Origin: JABSQH01 sp965230015
Lineage (GTDB): Bacteria; Actinomycetota; Acidimicrobiia; Acidimicrobiales; Ilumatobacteraceae
DNA: 64,000 bases
Direction: 5' to 3'
Assembly: GCA_965230015.1 (NCBI GenBank)
Contig: CBDDKF010000002.1
Coordinates: 744,001-808,000 of the forward strand
Below are positions 18,269 to 27,341 of this stretch, piece by piece. The position numbers and the translations under genes were made by a program. Within the stretch, counting starts at the first letter, position 1; each line of letters starts with the position of its first letter. Below the pieces are notes generated by a model. That model had not been told where the DNA came from, did no database searches, and saw only the letters and a program-made list of their open reading frames with translations.

Positions 18269-18874
18269 TCAGGAGCTGCCGGGAATCATCTCGGGCAGTC
18301 TCGACGCGACGGCGATCGCCGTGGCGGTCAGTTCGTTCGAGTCCACGCCGGCAGCGACTGCGCTGTGACGGACACCCTCGAGCCCTTCGAGGAGTGCAGC
18401 GGTGATCGCCGCCGCCGTCACGCGTTGCGTCGGTGCCAGATCCGGGAACTCACGTCCGACCGCGTCCGTCAACCACTCGAGGTAGGCGCCCATGAATCGA
18501 TGGAGTGCAGCAGCCGCAGCCTCGTCGTGTTCGGCGCGCGCCCAGATCATGCTCATCAAACCGGCGCCATCCGCGTCGTCCGCGTTTGCCGCCACGATGT
18601 AGCGGAGCGCATCTCCGTACCGGTCACCACCGTCCGCTGACGACTGCGCCGCAACCAGGCGCTGCCGATGTACGTCGATGATCGACTCCACGACGGCGTC
18701 GACGAGCTGGGCCTTGGTGGCGTAGTGATATTGGAGCGCAGCGAGCGAGATCCCGAGCCGCTTGGCGACGTCGCGCATCGACACGTCGTCCAGACCGTGT
18801 TCCAACGCCAGCTCCTCGAAACACCGCAGGGCGCGCACGGCGGTCGGCTCATCGGGTGACGGCGTTGTGCCCAC
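18269..18874 (-). CDS. TetR-family regulator
   Basis: 201 residues from GTG 18874, preceded by AAAGGAG at 8 nt; the GTG four nucleotides further upstream is too close to that site. Helix-turn-helix at about 18-64 (VSMRDVAKRLGISLAALQYHYATKAQLV). Divergent from the FAD amine oxidase gene, with twin palindromes between, so likely its local repressor. Confidence 0.88.
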   Translation of the reverse strand: MGTTPSPDEPTAVRALRCFEELALEHGLDDVSMRDVAKRLGISLAALQYHYATKAQLVDAVVESIIDVHRQRLVAAQSSADGGDRYGDALRYIVAANADDADGAGLMSMIWARAEHDEAAAAALHRFMGAYLEWLTDAVGREFPDLAPTQRVTAAAITAALLEGLEGVRHSAVAAGVDSNELTATAIAVASRLPEMIPGSS

Positions 18875-18893
18875 GTTCACATCTCCTTTCCCA

Positions 18894-18948
18894 CCTGTCA
18901 GTTGACAGGCAGCCACATCTCTCCGTAGCGTACCTGTCAACTGACAGG
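18894..18948. promoter_or_regulatory. Twin TetR operator
   Basis: CCTGTCAGTTGACAGG (18894-18909) and its exact reverse complement CCTGTCAACTGACAGG (18933-18948), 39 bp centre to centre, in the 120-bp divergent region between a TetR gene and an amine oxidase gene. Half-site TGACAGG. Confidence 0.75.
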
Positions 18949-18994
18949 CAGCTGCTGCTTTCCTCACCCCACGCAGGAACCCCAAGTAGGACTC

Positions 18995-20326
18995 ATGGCC
19001 ACATCCACCTCTCCAGACGTCATCGTGATCGGCGCAGGGCTCGCCGGCCTCGCCGCTGCAAGAGATCTGGCGCGGGCCGGCCGCTCCGTGACCGTGCTCG
19101 AAGCCCGTGGCCGCACCGGAGGCCGCGTCCACACCCACCGTCTCGACACGGGCCAGACGATCGACCTCGGTGCGCAGTTGATCGGCGACGTACAACCGCG
19201 AGTGTCGGCCCTCGTCGACGAGATCGGGCTCACTCGAGTTGCCCCGCACGCGACCGGCGACGTGGTGTACGTGCCGAGCCCGGGCGCACCGGTGCAACGG
19301 ATCGGTGCGGACGAGATCGGCCTCGGCATTCTCGGTCAGCTCGACTTGCTCCAGGCGATGCATCGGTCGGAGCGGACCATCCGCAACCTCGCTGGCGCCG
19401 ACACCGAACGGCTCGATGCGATGACCGCCGCCGACTATCTCCAGAGCGTGACGTTTCTTGATGCGTCGTACGGGCTGATCTCCGGTCTGCTCGAGGAGGG
19501 CATGTGTGTCCCGCTCGACACCGTGTCGGCCTACGAGGTGCTCGACCAGATCGCGGCGGCGGGGGGACTCGATGCGCAAGAAGCGTCCGAGCAGTGGTTC
19601 TTGGCCGAAGGCACCCAGCCGATTGCCGCCCATCTCGAGGCGGCGCTGCCGAACGGTGTCGTGCGCAATTCGCCGGTCCATCGAGTCGAGGTCGACGAGG
19701 AGGGCGTGCGCATCACGGCCGGCAGTGGGATCTACCAGGCGCCACAAGCAGTCATTGCCATCCCCCCGCAGTTCTACGACACCATCGGCATCAACGCGCT
19801 CCTGCCGGACGCTCACCGTGCTGCGATCTCGGGCTGGGTTCGCGCCGACGCCGTGAAGACCGTGCTCGTCTTCGACCAACCGTTCTGGCGTGCGCAGGGC
19901 CTTTCGGGAACGATGCAGACGCCCCACGGCGTCGCGGCGGCGACCGTCGATGCCTCCCCCGCCGACTCGAGCGTTGGCGTACTCGTGTTGTTCTCCACCT
20001 CAGGGTCCGCCCGCCAACTGCACCAAGCCGGAAGCGAGCACGACCGCATCGCAGCCGTCGTCGACTGGCTACGCGAGATCCTCGGCCCCGACACACCGTG
20101 GCCGATCGCAGGTCGATCGATCGACTGGTCGGCCGACCCGTGGAGTCTCGGTGGCTATGCCAGTCACCGCGGCATCGGCGGTTGGACGTCGGCTCCGGAT
20201 CTCTTCGCCCCGGTCGGCCCACTGCACTTCGCGGGGACCGAGACGGCAAACGAGTGGCGCGGGTTCATGGAAGGCGCGCTCCAGTCAGGCGAGCGGGCTG
20301 CGCAGGAGATCATCGGCCGCAGCTGA
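18995..20326 (+). CDS. FAD-dependent flavin monoamine oxidase family protein
   Basis: 443 residues. N-terminal Rossmann motif IVIGAGLAGLAAARDLARAG followed by the FAD-binding EARGRTGGRVHTH; C-terminal GPLHFAGTETANEWRGFMEGALQSGERAA completes the FAD site. This is the amine oxidase/protoporphyrinogen oxidase-like fold; it would oxidise an amine to an imine with release of H2O2. The substrate is unknown. Divergent from and probably controlled by the adjacent TetR protein. Confidence 0.88.
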   Translation: MATSTSPDVIVIGAGLAGLAAARDLARAGRSVTVLEARGRTGGRVHTHRLDTGQTIDLGAQLIGDVQPRVSALVDEIGLTRVAPHATGDVVYVPSPGAPVQRIGADEIGLGILGQLDLLQAMHRSERTIRNLAGADTERLDAMTAADYLQSVTFLDASYGLISGLLEEGMCVPLDTVSAYEVLDQIAAAGGLDAQEASEQWFLAEGTQPIAAHLEAALPNGVVRNSPVHRVEVDEEGVRITAGSGIYQAPQAVIAIPPQFYDTIGINALLPDAHRAAISGWVRADAVKTVLVFDQPFWRAQGLSGTMQTPHGVAAATVDASPADSSVGVLVLFSTSGSARQLHQAGSEHDRIAAVVDWLREILGPDTPWPIAGRSIDWSADPWSLGGYASHRGIGGWTSAPDLFAPVGPLHFAGTETANEWRGFMEGALQSGERAAQEIIGRS

Positions 20327-20334
20327 CGCCCACG

Positions 20335-23300
20335 TCACGGCACGTCGATCAACGTTTCACACGACCGAGACGCAACGTCGCCGTCGGGCCCTCCGTCGCA
20401 GACGTCGGTGCCCCGATCGCCGAACAACAGGTCGTGGCCCGCATCGCCGCGCACGGTGTCGTCACCGCGCCCGCCGAGAACGAAGTCGTTGCCGTCACCA
20501 CCCGAGAGCACGTCGCCGCCCGATCCACCGAACACCCAGTCGTTGCCCTGGTCGCCGAGCAGCTCGTCGGCGCCTCGATCGCCGAACATCCAGTCGACAC
20601 CCTCGCCACCACATGCCACGTCGTCGCCGCGCAAGGCGAAGATGAAGTCGGACCCACCTTCGCCGAGGATGAAGTCGTTGCCGTTCGTGCCGATGAGCAC
20701 GTTCGACGCGTCGTCGCCGAGGACCACGTTGTACCCGGCGGCCTCGAGCTGGGCGACCGTGCCCGACACCGATCCACACGTGTACACGGGAGCCAGCGAC
20801 AACCCGATCAGCAACGGGTCGTGGTCGCTCGACTTCCATTCGTCTGGCGTCGCCTGCCCGGGCGGGTTGAAGTTCTGGTAGTCGATGGCGAACGGCTCGT
20901 CGGCGTTGATGTGCCACGCCTCGGCCCCGGTAACGAACGGCAACAGGGCGGCGTTGGCCATGCCGTAGTCGAGCGTGCCGAACTCGCCACTGAACACGAA
21001 GCTCTGCCCGCCTGCAGCCCACGACGTGTCGCCACCGTTGAACAACTCCTTCAGGTCGGCGTACCCCTGGCCTTCGAGTTCGGTGATCGGCTCCTCGTTG
21101 GCGTAGGCGTTGAGGTCGCCGATGATCATCTGGTACTCGGCGGAGGTCCCGGTCGGGTCGCCGGCGACCCACTGCCCCAACACCTTGGCGGCCGCGGTTC
21201 GGGTCAGGTTGCAGTTCCCGGTGAAGTTCGGATCGCCGATCGTGCCGACGTCGATGTCGTCGCCGAGCGCGTACGGAGCGACCCCGAAGGCAGGGTCGCC
21301 CGGGTTGGCCACGTCGTCGCACGCCGAGCCCTTCGACTTGAAGTGGTTGACCGCAATGGTCACGCCAGAACCCGTCGCGACGTCGACGAACGTTTGCGCC
21401 AACGCCGGTCGGTTCTTCGTGTCGATGTACGCCGGGCTGACGCTCGAGTCGAGGATCGCCGGCGCACCGTCGAGGTCGACGGTGGCGGTGTCGTAGATGA
21501 ACCCGACGGCAATGGCATCGGTCCCGATGAATCCCGTCGGGACGTAGTCGTATGTACGCGCCGAGAGCACGTTGACCTTGGCGACGAGGTCGGCGATCGC
21601 TTCGTCGTTGGCCGAGTTCTCGAGCTCGATCAGCCCGACGATGTCGGCGTCGAGATCGGCGATCGCATCGGTGATCTTCGCCGACTGCAGGTCGAACTCC
21701 GCCTGTGTGTCGGCACCGCGACAGCCTTGCTCCGATCCGGGCGGTCCACATTGATTGCCGCCTTCGTCGATCGTGACGAAGTAGTTGAGCACGTTGAACG
21801 TGGCCACCGTGAGCTCGCCGCCCACCTCCGGAACACCCGCGGGACGGGGCGTGCGGGTGATGTCGACACCACCGTCGGGATCGGTGGCGTCGGCCAGGTT
21901 CACCGGCTGCACCTCGTAGTCGCCGAAGCTGAAGTGCACCACACCGAACAGGTCATTAACCACGTCGCCGGCGCGCAGCGTGCCCTCCGGGCCGTCGAGG
22001 TACGGGGTGGGGGTCGGATTCCATGTGGGGATGCCACTGGGGAAGTTCTCGTTCTCGTCTTCGCCATCGTCGAGCAGCACGCGCGAGAGCTGGTTCAGCG
22101 CGCGCACGTCGGCGGCTTCCGGCGAGCCGACGGCTGCGACCTGATTCGGGTGATCCCACGGACCGATCGCCGAGAGACCGACCTCGCCGTACGCCCCCAT
22201 ACGGAAGGTGTCGGACACGAACAGTGGTTGCGCGAACGACACCGACATTCCTTCGATCGGCTCCCAGTCAACCGGCGTGTCGGCCAACGACGTCGGCACT
22301 GTTGGGCTGGCCGGCGTGGGGAGCGGGTTGTTCGACGACACGACGGTGATATCGCTCACGGCGACCAGTTCGGTGAGCGTGAAGAACTCGTCGACAGTGC
22401 CCGTCACCTCCACCAGGTCGCCCACGGCGACGTCGGCACCGGGGGCGAACACGAAGATGCCCTCGGAGGTGAGTGGGTCGACATCGGCGTCGCCGTCTTC
22501 TTCTTGCACGAAGAAGCCGTCGAGCGGCTCGTCGGTGGGGTCGGCGGTGACGATGTCGACGAAATCGCCGACGACGATGCCGCTGATCACCACGGTCTGT
22601 CCCTCGAGCGGGCTCTCATCGCCGGCGCCCTGGATCTCGTGGATCTTGCGCACCTCTGGCTCGACCGGCGCGCAGGCGTTGGCGGCGCCAGGTGTCGGAG
22701 CCACCGCCACGTAGCCCGAGGTGTCGAGCGCATCGCCACTGCTGTCGGGGCAACGCGAACTCGAGTCGGGGTTGTTCGTCGCTCCCTCGTTGACCTGACC
22801 GCCCGCGAGGTTCAGCACGGCGAGCAGATCTGCGTCGTCGGCGTCGTCGGTGCCGTACACCAGGGCGTCGATCAGCCCGTCGGCCGTGACCGGCGTGCCG
22901 TTGGGGAAGTCGGTGGCATCGCCGGTGTACAGGACGACGGCGTCGGCGCCGTTCTGAATCGATCCGCTGATGTCGAGGTCGCAGTTCGCGGTGGTCACCG
23001 GGTTCACGCAGAGTACGAAGTACCCGTCTGCGCCGGTCACCAGCCCATCGAGGTCGAACGCCCCGTAGCTGTCGTCGCCGTTGCCGTTGTACAGCACGAC
23101 CACGAGGCCATCGAGGCTGGCACCACCAACCTCGCCCGACGTCAGCTCGATGAACTCGGCGCTGTCGGTGCCCACCTGGTCGGCGTCGACCTCGTTGATC
23201 AGCACCGGCGCCACGGCCGGGGGCGCGAGTTCGTTTGCGGCACCTGGCGTGTTCAATGCCTCACCCGGCACCGGCGAGCCGTTGGTAGCGCCGTCCCAGC

Positions 23301-24411
23301 TGAAGTCGTTGCGGTACCAGTCCGTGGCGGCGTCGGTGTCGGTGCCGTCGGGAATGCGGCTGAGCCCACCAGGGGTGAAGGAGTTGTCGATGCGTGCGTC
23401 GTCGAACGAGTCGTCGAGCACCGGCGTGGCGTAGTGAAGATCGGTTGCTCCGCCGTCGTCGATGGCGACGCCGTCGACGATCGTGGTCCACGGCTCGACG
23501 TCGAACGTGCCGTCGTCGTCGGTGTCGAGGTCGTCGCCGACGGCGCCGGTGAAGTCTTCGACGAGCAGGAACGAGCTGCTGCCGTTCTGGAATGCGGGTG
23601 CCGGATCAATGGTGAACCGTCCGTCGGCGTCGGTCAGCCCGAGTTGCACCACGGCATTGATGGCGCCGGCACCGCTGATGTCGCCTTCGATCTCGACGAG
23701 CGTGTACGCGGAGTAGTTCGTGTCGGCATCGCCGAAGAACTCGGCGAACTCGTTGTCGGTGCCGGCGTCGCTGATACCGAGCTCGTTGATCACGGGCGGG
23801 TTCGGTTCGCCCGGATCACCGCCGAAGCTCTGCCCGTCGTTCACCGCGCCGGGCGTCTCACCGATCGGTCCGGTCCACGCGAAGTCGCCAGCGGTCGTGC
23901 CGGTGCCGATTCGCTGCAGCGAGTCCCCGATGGCCGTGGCACTCGATTCGGCGACGCCGATATCGGTCGACGTCAAGCCGGCGGCCGGTCCGGTCGCGGC
24001 CGTGAAGACACCCTCGTACGACAGGAACTCGACGACCTCTCCACCGGGCCGAATCAACGCGAGACCGTCGGGGTCACCGTTCTGGATGCCGGTGATGGCG
24101 AACGCGGCGAATCCGTAGCCGCCGCTTGCGTCGGCAAGGACACCGCTGAGGGCTTCGTTGTCGTACGGCGCACCACCTGACCCGTTGTAGAGCACCAGTT
24201 CCCAGCCGCTCAGGTCGGTGCCCGCGGGGCCGGCGACCTCGACGAACTCCCCCTGGTCGCCGCCGTCATTGTCGTAGTGCAATTCGTTGATGAACACATC
24301 GCTCGCCGGATCGACAACGGCGGTGACGACGCTCGGCAGCAGCAGCGGTAGCGACGCGGCGGCAAGCGACGTGGCAGCGAGGGCGGCCGCGGCACGGCTG
24401 GTTGCGGACAT
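20335..24411 (-). CDS. Secreted ExeM/NucH-type endonuclease with lamin-tail and RTX repeats
   Basis: 1358 residues from ATG 24411, preceded by AAAGGAG. Order: Sec signal peptide (1-31); three lamin-tail-like beta domains, each opening with a (V)INE(L/V) motif (about 36-160, 230-370, 440-600); an OB-fold region (about 620-720, from VRKIHEIQGAG); an endonuclease/exonuclease/phosphatase domain (about 840-1190) with VATFNVLNYF, IGLIELENS, VNHFKSKGSACDD, MIIGDLNAYANEEP and SSDHDPL, which hold the catalytic metal and His residues; then glycine-aspartate RTX repeats (GGxGxDx, about 1230-1350) that bind calcium. It probably degrades extracellular DNA for nutrition or biofilm turnover. Asp-rich composition fits a marine secreted protein. 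Confidence 0.9.
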   Translation of the reverse strand: MSATSRAAAALAATSLAAASLPLLLPSVVTAVVDPASDVFINELHYDNDGGDQGEFVEVAGPAGTDLSGWELVLYNGSGGAPYDNEALSGVLADASGGYGFAAFAITGIQNGDPDGLALIRPGGEVVEFLSYEGVFTAATGPAAGLTSTDIGVAESSATAIGDSLQRIGTGTTAGDFAWTGPIGETPGAVNDGQSFGGDPGEPNPPVINELGISDAGTDNEFAEFFGDADTNYSAYTLVEIEGDISGAGAINAVVQLGLTDADGRFTIDPAPAFQNGSSSFLLVEDFTGAVGDDLDTDDDGTFDVEPWTTIVDGVAIDDGGATDLHYATPVLDDSFDDARIDNSFTPGGLSRIPDGTDTDAATDWYRNDFSWDGATNGSPVPGEALNTPGAANELAPPAVAPVLINEVDADQVGTDSAEFIELTSGEVGGASLDGLVVVLYNGNGDDSYGAFDLDGLVTGADGYFVLCVNPVTTANCDLDISGSIQNGADAVVLYTGDATDFPNGTPVTADGLIDALVYGTDDADDADLLAVLNLAGGQVNEGATNNPDSSSRCPDSSGDALDTSGYVAVAPTPGAANACAPVEPEVRKIHEIQGAGDESPLEGQTVVISGIVVGDFVDIVTADPTDEPLDGFFVQEEDGDADVDPLTSEGIFVFAPGADVAVGDLVEVTGTVDEFFTLTELVAVSDITVVSSNNPLPTPASPTVPTSLADTPVDWEPIEGMSVSFAQPLFVSDTFRMGAYGEVGLSAIGPWDHPNQVAAVGSPEAADVRALNQLSRVLLDDGEDENENFPSGIPTWNPTPTPYLDGPEGTLRAGDVVNDLFGVVHFSFGDYEVQPVNLADATDPDGGVDITRTPRPAGVPEVGGELTVATFNVLNYFVTIDEGGNQCGPPGSEQGCRGADTQAEFDLQSAKITDAIADLDADIVGLIELENSANDEAIADLVAKVNVLSARTYDYVPTGFIGTDAIAVGFIYDTATVDLDGAPAILDSSVSPAYIDTKNRPALAQTFVDVATGSGVTIAVNHFKSKGSACDDVANPGDPAFGVAPYALGDDIDVGTIGDPNFTGNCNLTRTAAAKVLGQWVAGDPTGTSAEYQMIIGDLNAYANEEPITELEGQGYADLKELFNGGDTSWAAGGQSFVFSGEFGTLDYGMANAALLPFVTGAEAWHINADEPFAIDYQNFNPPGQATPDEWKSSDHDPLLIGLSLAPVYTCGSVSGTVAQLEAAGYNVVLGDDASNVLIGTNGNDFILGEGGSDFIFALRGDDVACGGEGVDWMFGDRGADELLGDQGNDWVFGGSGGDVLSGGDGNDFVLGGRGDDTVRGDAGHDLLFGDRGTDVCDGGPDGDVASRSCETLIDVP

Positions 24412-24526
24412 GGGGAGGCTCCTTTCGCCGCCCGATGTACATCGGGGCGCTCGCACCGTAGAACCCGGAGCTGAACGCCCGATGACCCCAAGGTAGCCGT
24501 TGTGCGTCGAGTCGGTATCGCCGTGA

Positions 24527-25936
24527 TCAGCCGGCGTCGCGCACGGGCCAGGCGCGATGGTCAGCGCTCTTGCGGCCACCGTGAATGTTCCGCCAGACGC
24601 TGTTCATCATCCAGTTGCGGTCGAACGCCCGCGCCAGCGTGGTCGAGGTCCAGTACAGCTCGTTGCGCACGTTGGTGAACGGGTGGCCGTCGGTGAGTTG
24701 GGGTTCGTACTTCGACAGGTCCTGCAGGCTCAGCATCTCGAAGTAACTCGGGATGCGCCAATCGCCCGGAGCAGAGCCGTCGGACAGGTTGCAGGCACCA
24801 TCGGCCACGGCGGCGACGTCGACCAGCACATCGGCGTACGGCTTCGCCGCCATGCAGTTCGCCTTCTTCATCCACACCAGCCCGGTCAGGTTGTCGAGCA
24901 CCGTTCCGTCGCCGTTGTCGGTGAAGCGTTGCTCCGGGGCGGGCACCCCGATCTGGGTTTCGCCGTCTTGTCCGGTTCCCGCGCAGTCGATCGTGTCGCC
25001 ATCGTCGTCGAAGCACTCGGTTTGGTTGGTTGCCGCCAACGACAACGGCGAATCGTCGGTGTGCTCATCGGAACGCACCGCCCAGACCCACCACTTCGCT
25101 GTCGACTTGGTGCCGGTGTCGAACCGACCCGACTGAAAGAAGCTGCCGGTCCAGGCCTTGTGCTCGCCGCCTGCGCGGCTGGTCGACGTCCAATGCATCT
25201 CGATCTGCACGTTGGTGAACGGGTGCCCGTCGGCAAGCGCAGGTCCGCTCGACGAGCTCCCGACCTCGACCAGACTCATCAGTTCGCGCACGTTCGGCAC
25301 CCGCCAGTCGCCGGCCGTCGAGCCGTCGGACAGTCGACAGTCGTCATGACCGTCAGCGAGCTCGGCCGCGCGACGGAGCGCTTCCCCCCAGCTGACCTTG
25401 CCATCGTGGCTCAGGCACTTACCCCGCTGGAGCCAGATGAGTCCGGTGAGGTTGTCGCGGACGGTGCCGTCGCCGTTGTCGGTGAAGCGCGGATCGGGAC
25501 TGGGAACACCCGCCTGGACGTCGCCGTCCTGGCCTGTGCCGGCACACGGAATGGCGCCGCCAGCGGTGCTGTAACACTCCGTTTGCCCGGTCGCTGCCAC
25601 GACGCGCGGAGGCCCGCCGGGTTCGGGGCCATCGTTCGAGCCGTCGTCGCCGCTGCTCCCCTCTTCGTTCGAGCCGTCGTTCGGCGCGTCTCCTGGACCA
25701 CCGTCGTTCGGCACGTCGTCGTTCGACCCGTCATCCTCACTCGACCCGTCGCCGGGGTCAGCCGGATCACTCTCGGCGGGGTCGCTCGGGTTCATGGCCA
25801 TGCGCACCGCTGGTCGGGTGCCGGCCACAGCCGACGTGATCTCCTCGATCGACCCGCCGTCGTCGGCAGCCGTCGACAACGACGCACCAACCACGACCGC
25901 CGTAACAACGACGATCGCGGTTCGAACACCCGGCAC
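24527..25936 (-). CDS. Secreted protein with two DUF1566 (Lcl C-terminal) domains
   Basis: 469 residues. N-terminal hydrophobic segment (TAIVVVTAVVVGASLSTA), then a low-complexity Asp/Gly/Ser/Asn/Pro linker (about 50-110), then two homologous domains starting near 115 and 305. Each begins with a QTECY/F...CAGTGQDG...GVP segment and FTDNGDGTV.DNLTGL.W, and ends with DWR(V/I)P and HPFTNV....WTST. This is the DUF1566 fold found on cell-surface and collagen-binding-like proteins. Paired Cys residues in each domain suggest disulfides. Function unknown. Confidence 0.82.
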   Translation of the reverse strand: MPGVRTAIVVVTAVVVGASLSTAADDGGSIEEITSAVAGTRPAVRMAMNPSDPAESDPADPGDGSSEDDGSNDDVPNDGGPGDAPNDGSNEEGSSGDDGSNDGPEPGGPPRVVAATGQTECYSTAGGAIPCAGTGQDGDVQAGVPSPDPRFTDNGDGTVRDNLTGLIWLQRGKCLSHDGKVSWGEALRRAAELADGHDDCRLSDGSTAGDWRVPNVRELMSLVEVGSSSSGPALADGHPFTNVQIEMHWTSTSRAGGEHKAWTGSFFQSGRFDTGTKSTAKWWVWAVRSDEHTDDSPLSLAATNQTECFDDDGDTIDCAGTGQDGETQIGVPAPEQRFTDNGDGTVLDNLTGLVWMKKANCMAAKPYADVLVDVAAVADGACNLSDGSAPGDWRIPSYFEMLSLQDLSKYEPQLTDGHPFTNVRNELYWTSTTLARAFDRNWMMNSVWRNIHGGRKSADHRAWPVRDAG

Positions 25937-25978
25937 GATGAGGTATCGGCACCCACCGCGGCCCGCATGAGCGGCGAT

Positions 25979-27310
25979 TCAGACGTCGACCAGGTAGGTG
26001 CGCCAGGTGTCGGGAACGCCTTTGAGCTGGTGTTCTCCGTGGTCGACGAACGTGAATCCTGATCCCGCGCTGATGTCGCGCACCGAGCCCGAGGCAACGA
26101 TCTGCCCCGGACCAGCGAGATCGGCGATGCGCGACCCGATGTGCACCGTCAGCCCCGCGATGTCGTCACCGATCAACTCGACCTCCCCGGTGTGGACACC
26201 GGCGCGTACGTCGAGCCCGTGCTGCCGTGCGTCGTCGATGATCGATGTGGCACAACGGATCGCCCGGCCGGGGCTGTCGAATCGCGCCAGGAAGCCGTCG
26301 CCCGCCGAGCCGACCTCGATGCCGCTGTGTGCGGCGATCTCGCGGCGAACTGCGGCGTGGTGCGTCTCCAGCACGCCGCGCCATGCGGCATCGCCGATCG
26401 CTGCCGCCAGCGGTGTGGAACCGACGAGATCGGTGAACAACACCGACGCCAGGACCCGGTCGGACACCACGCCGACGCGATCGCCGGTGAGGAACTCGCG
26501 GATGTCGAGGAGCAGCGACTCGGGATTCGACCATGCGAGATGCGCGGCGCCCGCGCGTTCGACGTACCGGGCTCCGGGCACGTGGCGGGCGAGGTATCGC
26601 CCGTTCTCCACCGACACGACCTGATCCTCGGCGCTGTGCAGTACGAGCGTCGGGACGGTGATGGTCGGCACGACCGACCGCATGTCGATGTCGCGCGTGA
26701 CCCGCTGCCAGGTCACGGCCTCGGCCGGGCTGCACGCGTTGCGGCACAGTCGAGCGAGATACTCCGACGCCCACGTCGGATCGCCCAGTTCATCGCCGAA
26801 CAACCCCGATGCCCACCTCGGCGAAGGCGTACCCCAGCGCCCGCGCAGCTCTTGGACGTACTGCTCGAACCACTCGTCGTCGCCGTCGCCATGTGCCCAT
26901 CCGTCGCCGCTACGTTCGCGCACCTCAGCCCCCTGGAGCACCAGGTGGGTCACCCGCTCGGGGTGCGCCGCCGCGAACAGCATCGACAACGGTCCTCCCT
27001 CCGATTCGCCCATCACCGCCGCCCGGTCGATGCCGACGTGATCCAAGACAGCGCGGATGTCGTCCATGCGCACTTCGAGCGAAGTCCCCGCAACCATGCG
27101 CGACGACATGCCCATCCCGCGCTTGTCGTACACGATCAGTCGGGTGAACTCGCCGAGTGCTTCGGCGAAACGCCGGAAGAGCGGGAACGACCACACCACC
27201 TCGAGGTGGCTGATGTAACCGAGCGTCCAGATCAGCGGCACCTCGCCGGTGCCGGTGACCGTATACGCGATGTCCGCCTCACCTGCGGGCGCATAGTGGA
27301 CCTCGGGCAC
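25979..27310 (-). CDS. Alpha/beta-hydrolase - class III nucleotidyl cyclase fusion
   Basis: 443 residues. Residues 1-275 form an alpha/beta hydrolase with nucleophile elbow GESEG (Ser103), acid near Asp229 (HSAEDQ) and base His257. Residues 287-443 are a class III cyclase domain: FTDLVGST (metal Asp294), GDG (Asp338), DIAG (Asp383), HIGSR (Arg394) and the C-terminal KGVPDTWRTY. The architecture matches mycobacterial Rv1900c. Unusual: the adenine-selecting Lys position is Gly334 and the transition-state Asn position is His390, so the nucleotide preference and activity are uncertain. Likely couples a small-molecule ligand to a cyclic nucleotide (inference). Confidence 0.88.
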   Translation of the reverse strand: MPEVHYAPAGEADIAYTVTGTGEVPLIWTLGYISHLEVVWSFPLFRRFAEALGEFTRLIVYDKRGMGMSSRMVAGTSLEVRMDDIRAVLDHVGIDRAAVMGESEGGPLSMLFAAAHPERVTHLVLQGAEVRERSGDGWAHGDGDDEWFEQYVQELRGRWGTPSPRWASGLFGDELGDPTWASEYLARLCRNACSPAEAVTWQRVTRDIDMRSVVPTITVPTLVLHSAEDQVVSVENGRYLARHVPGARYVERAGAAHLAWSNPESLLLDIREFLTGDRVGVVSDRVLASVLFTDLVGSTPLAAAIGDAAWRGVLETHHAAVRREIAAHSGIEVGSAGDGFLARFDSPGRAIRCATSIIDDARQHGLDVRAGVHTGEVELIGDDIAGLTVHIGSRIADLAGPGQIVASGSVRDISAGSGFTFVDHGEHQLKGVPDTWRTYLVDV

Positions 27311-27341
27311 GACGCGAGACTACGGCGTGGTGACCGGGCCC

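Noticed and set aside
19504..24180. Plus-strand open frame of 1558 codons antisense to the nuclease and amine oxidase genes
   Set aside because: It is the mirror of GC-rich codon bias. The product is Arg/Val/Glu-rich low-complexity, spans parts of two genes, and shows no domain.
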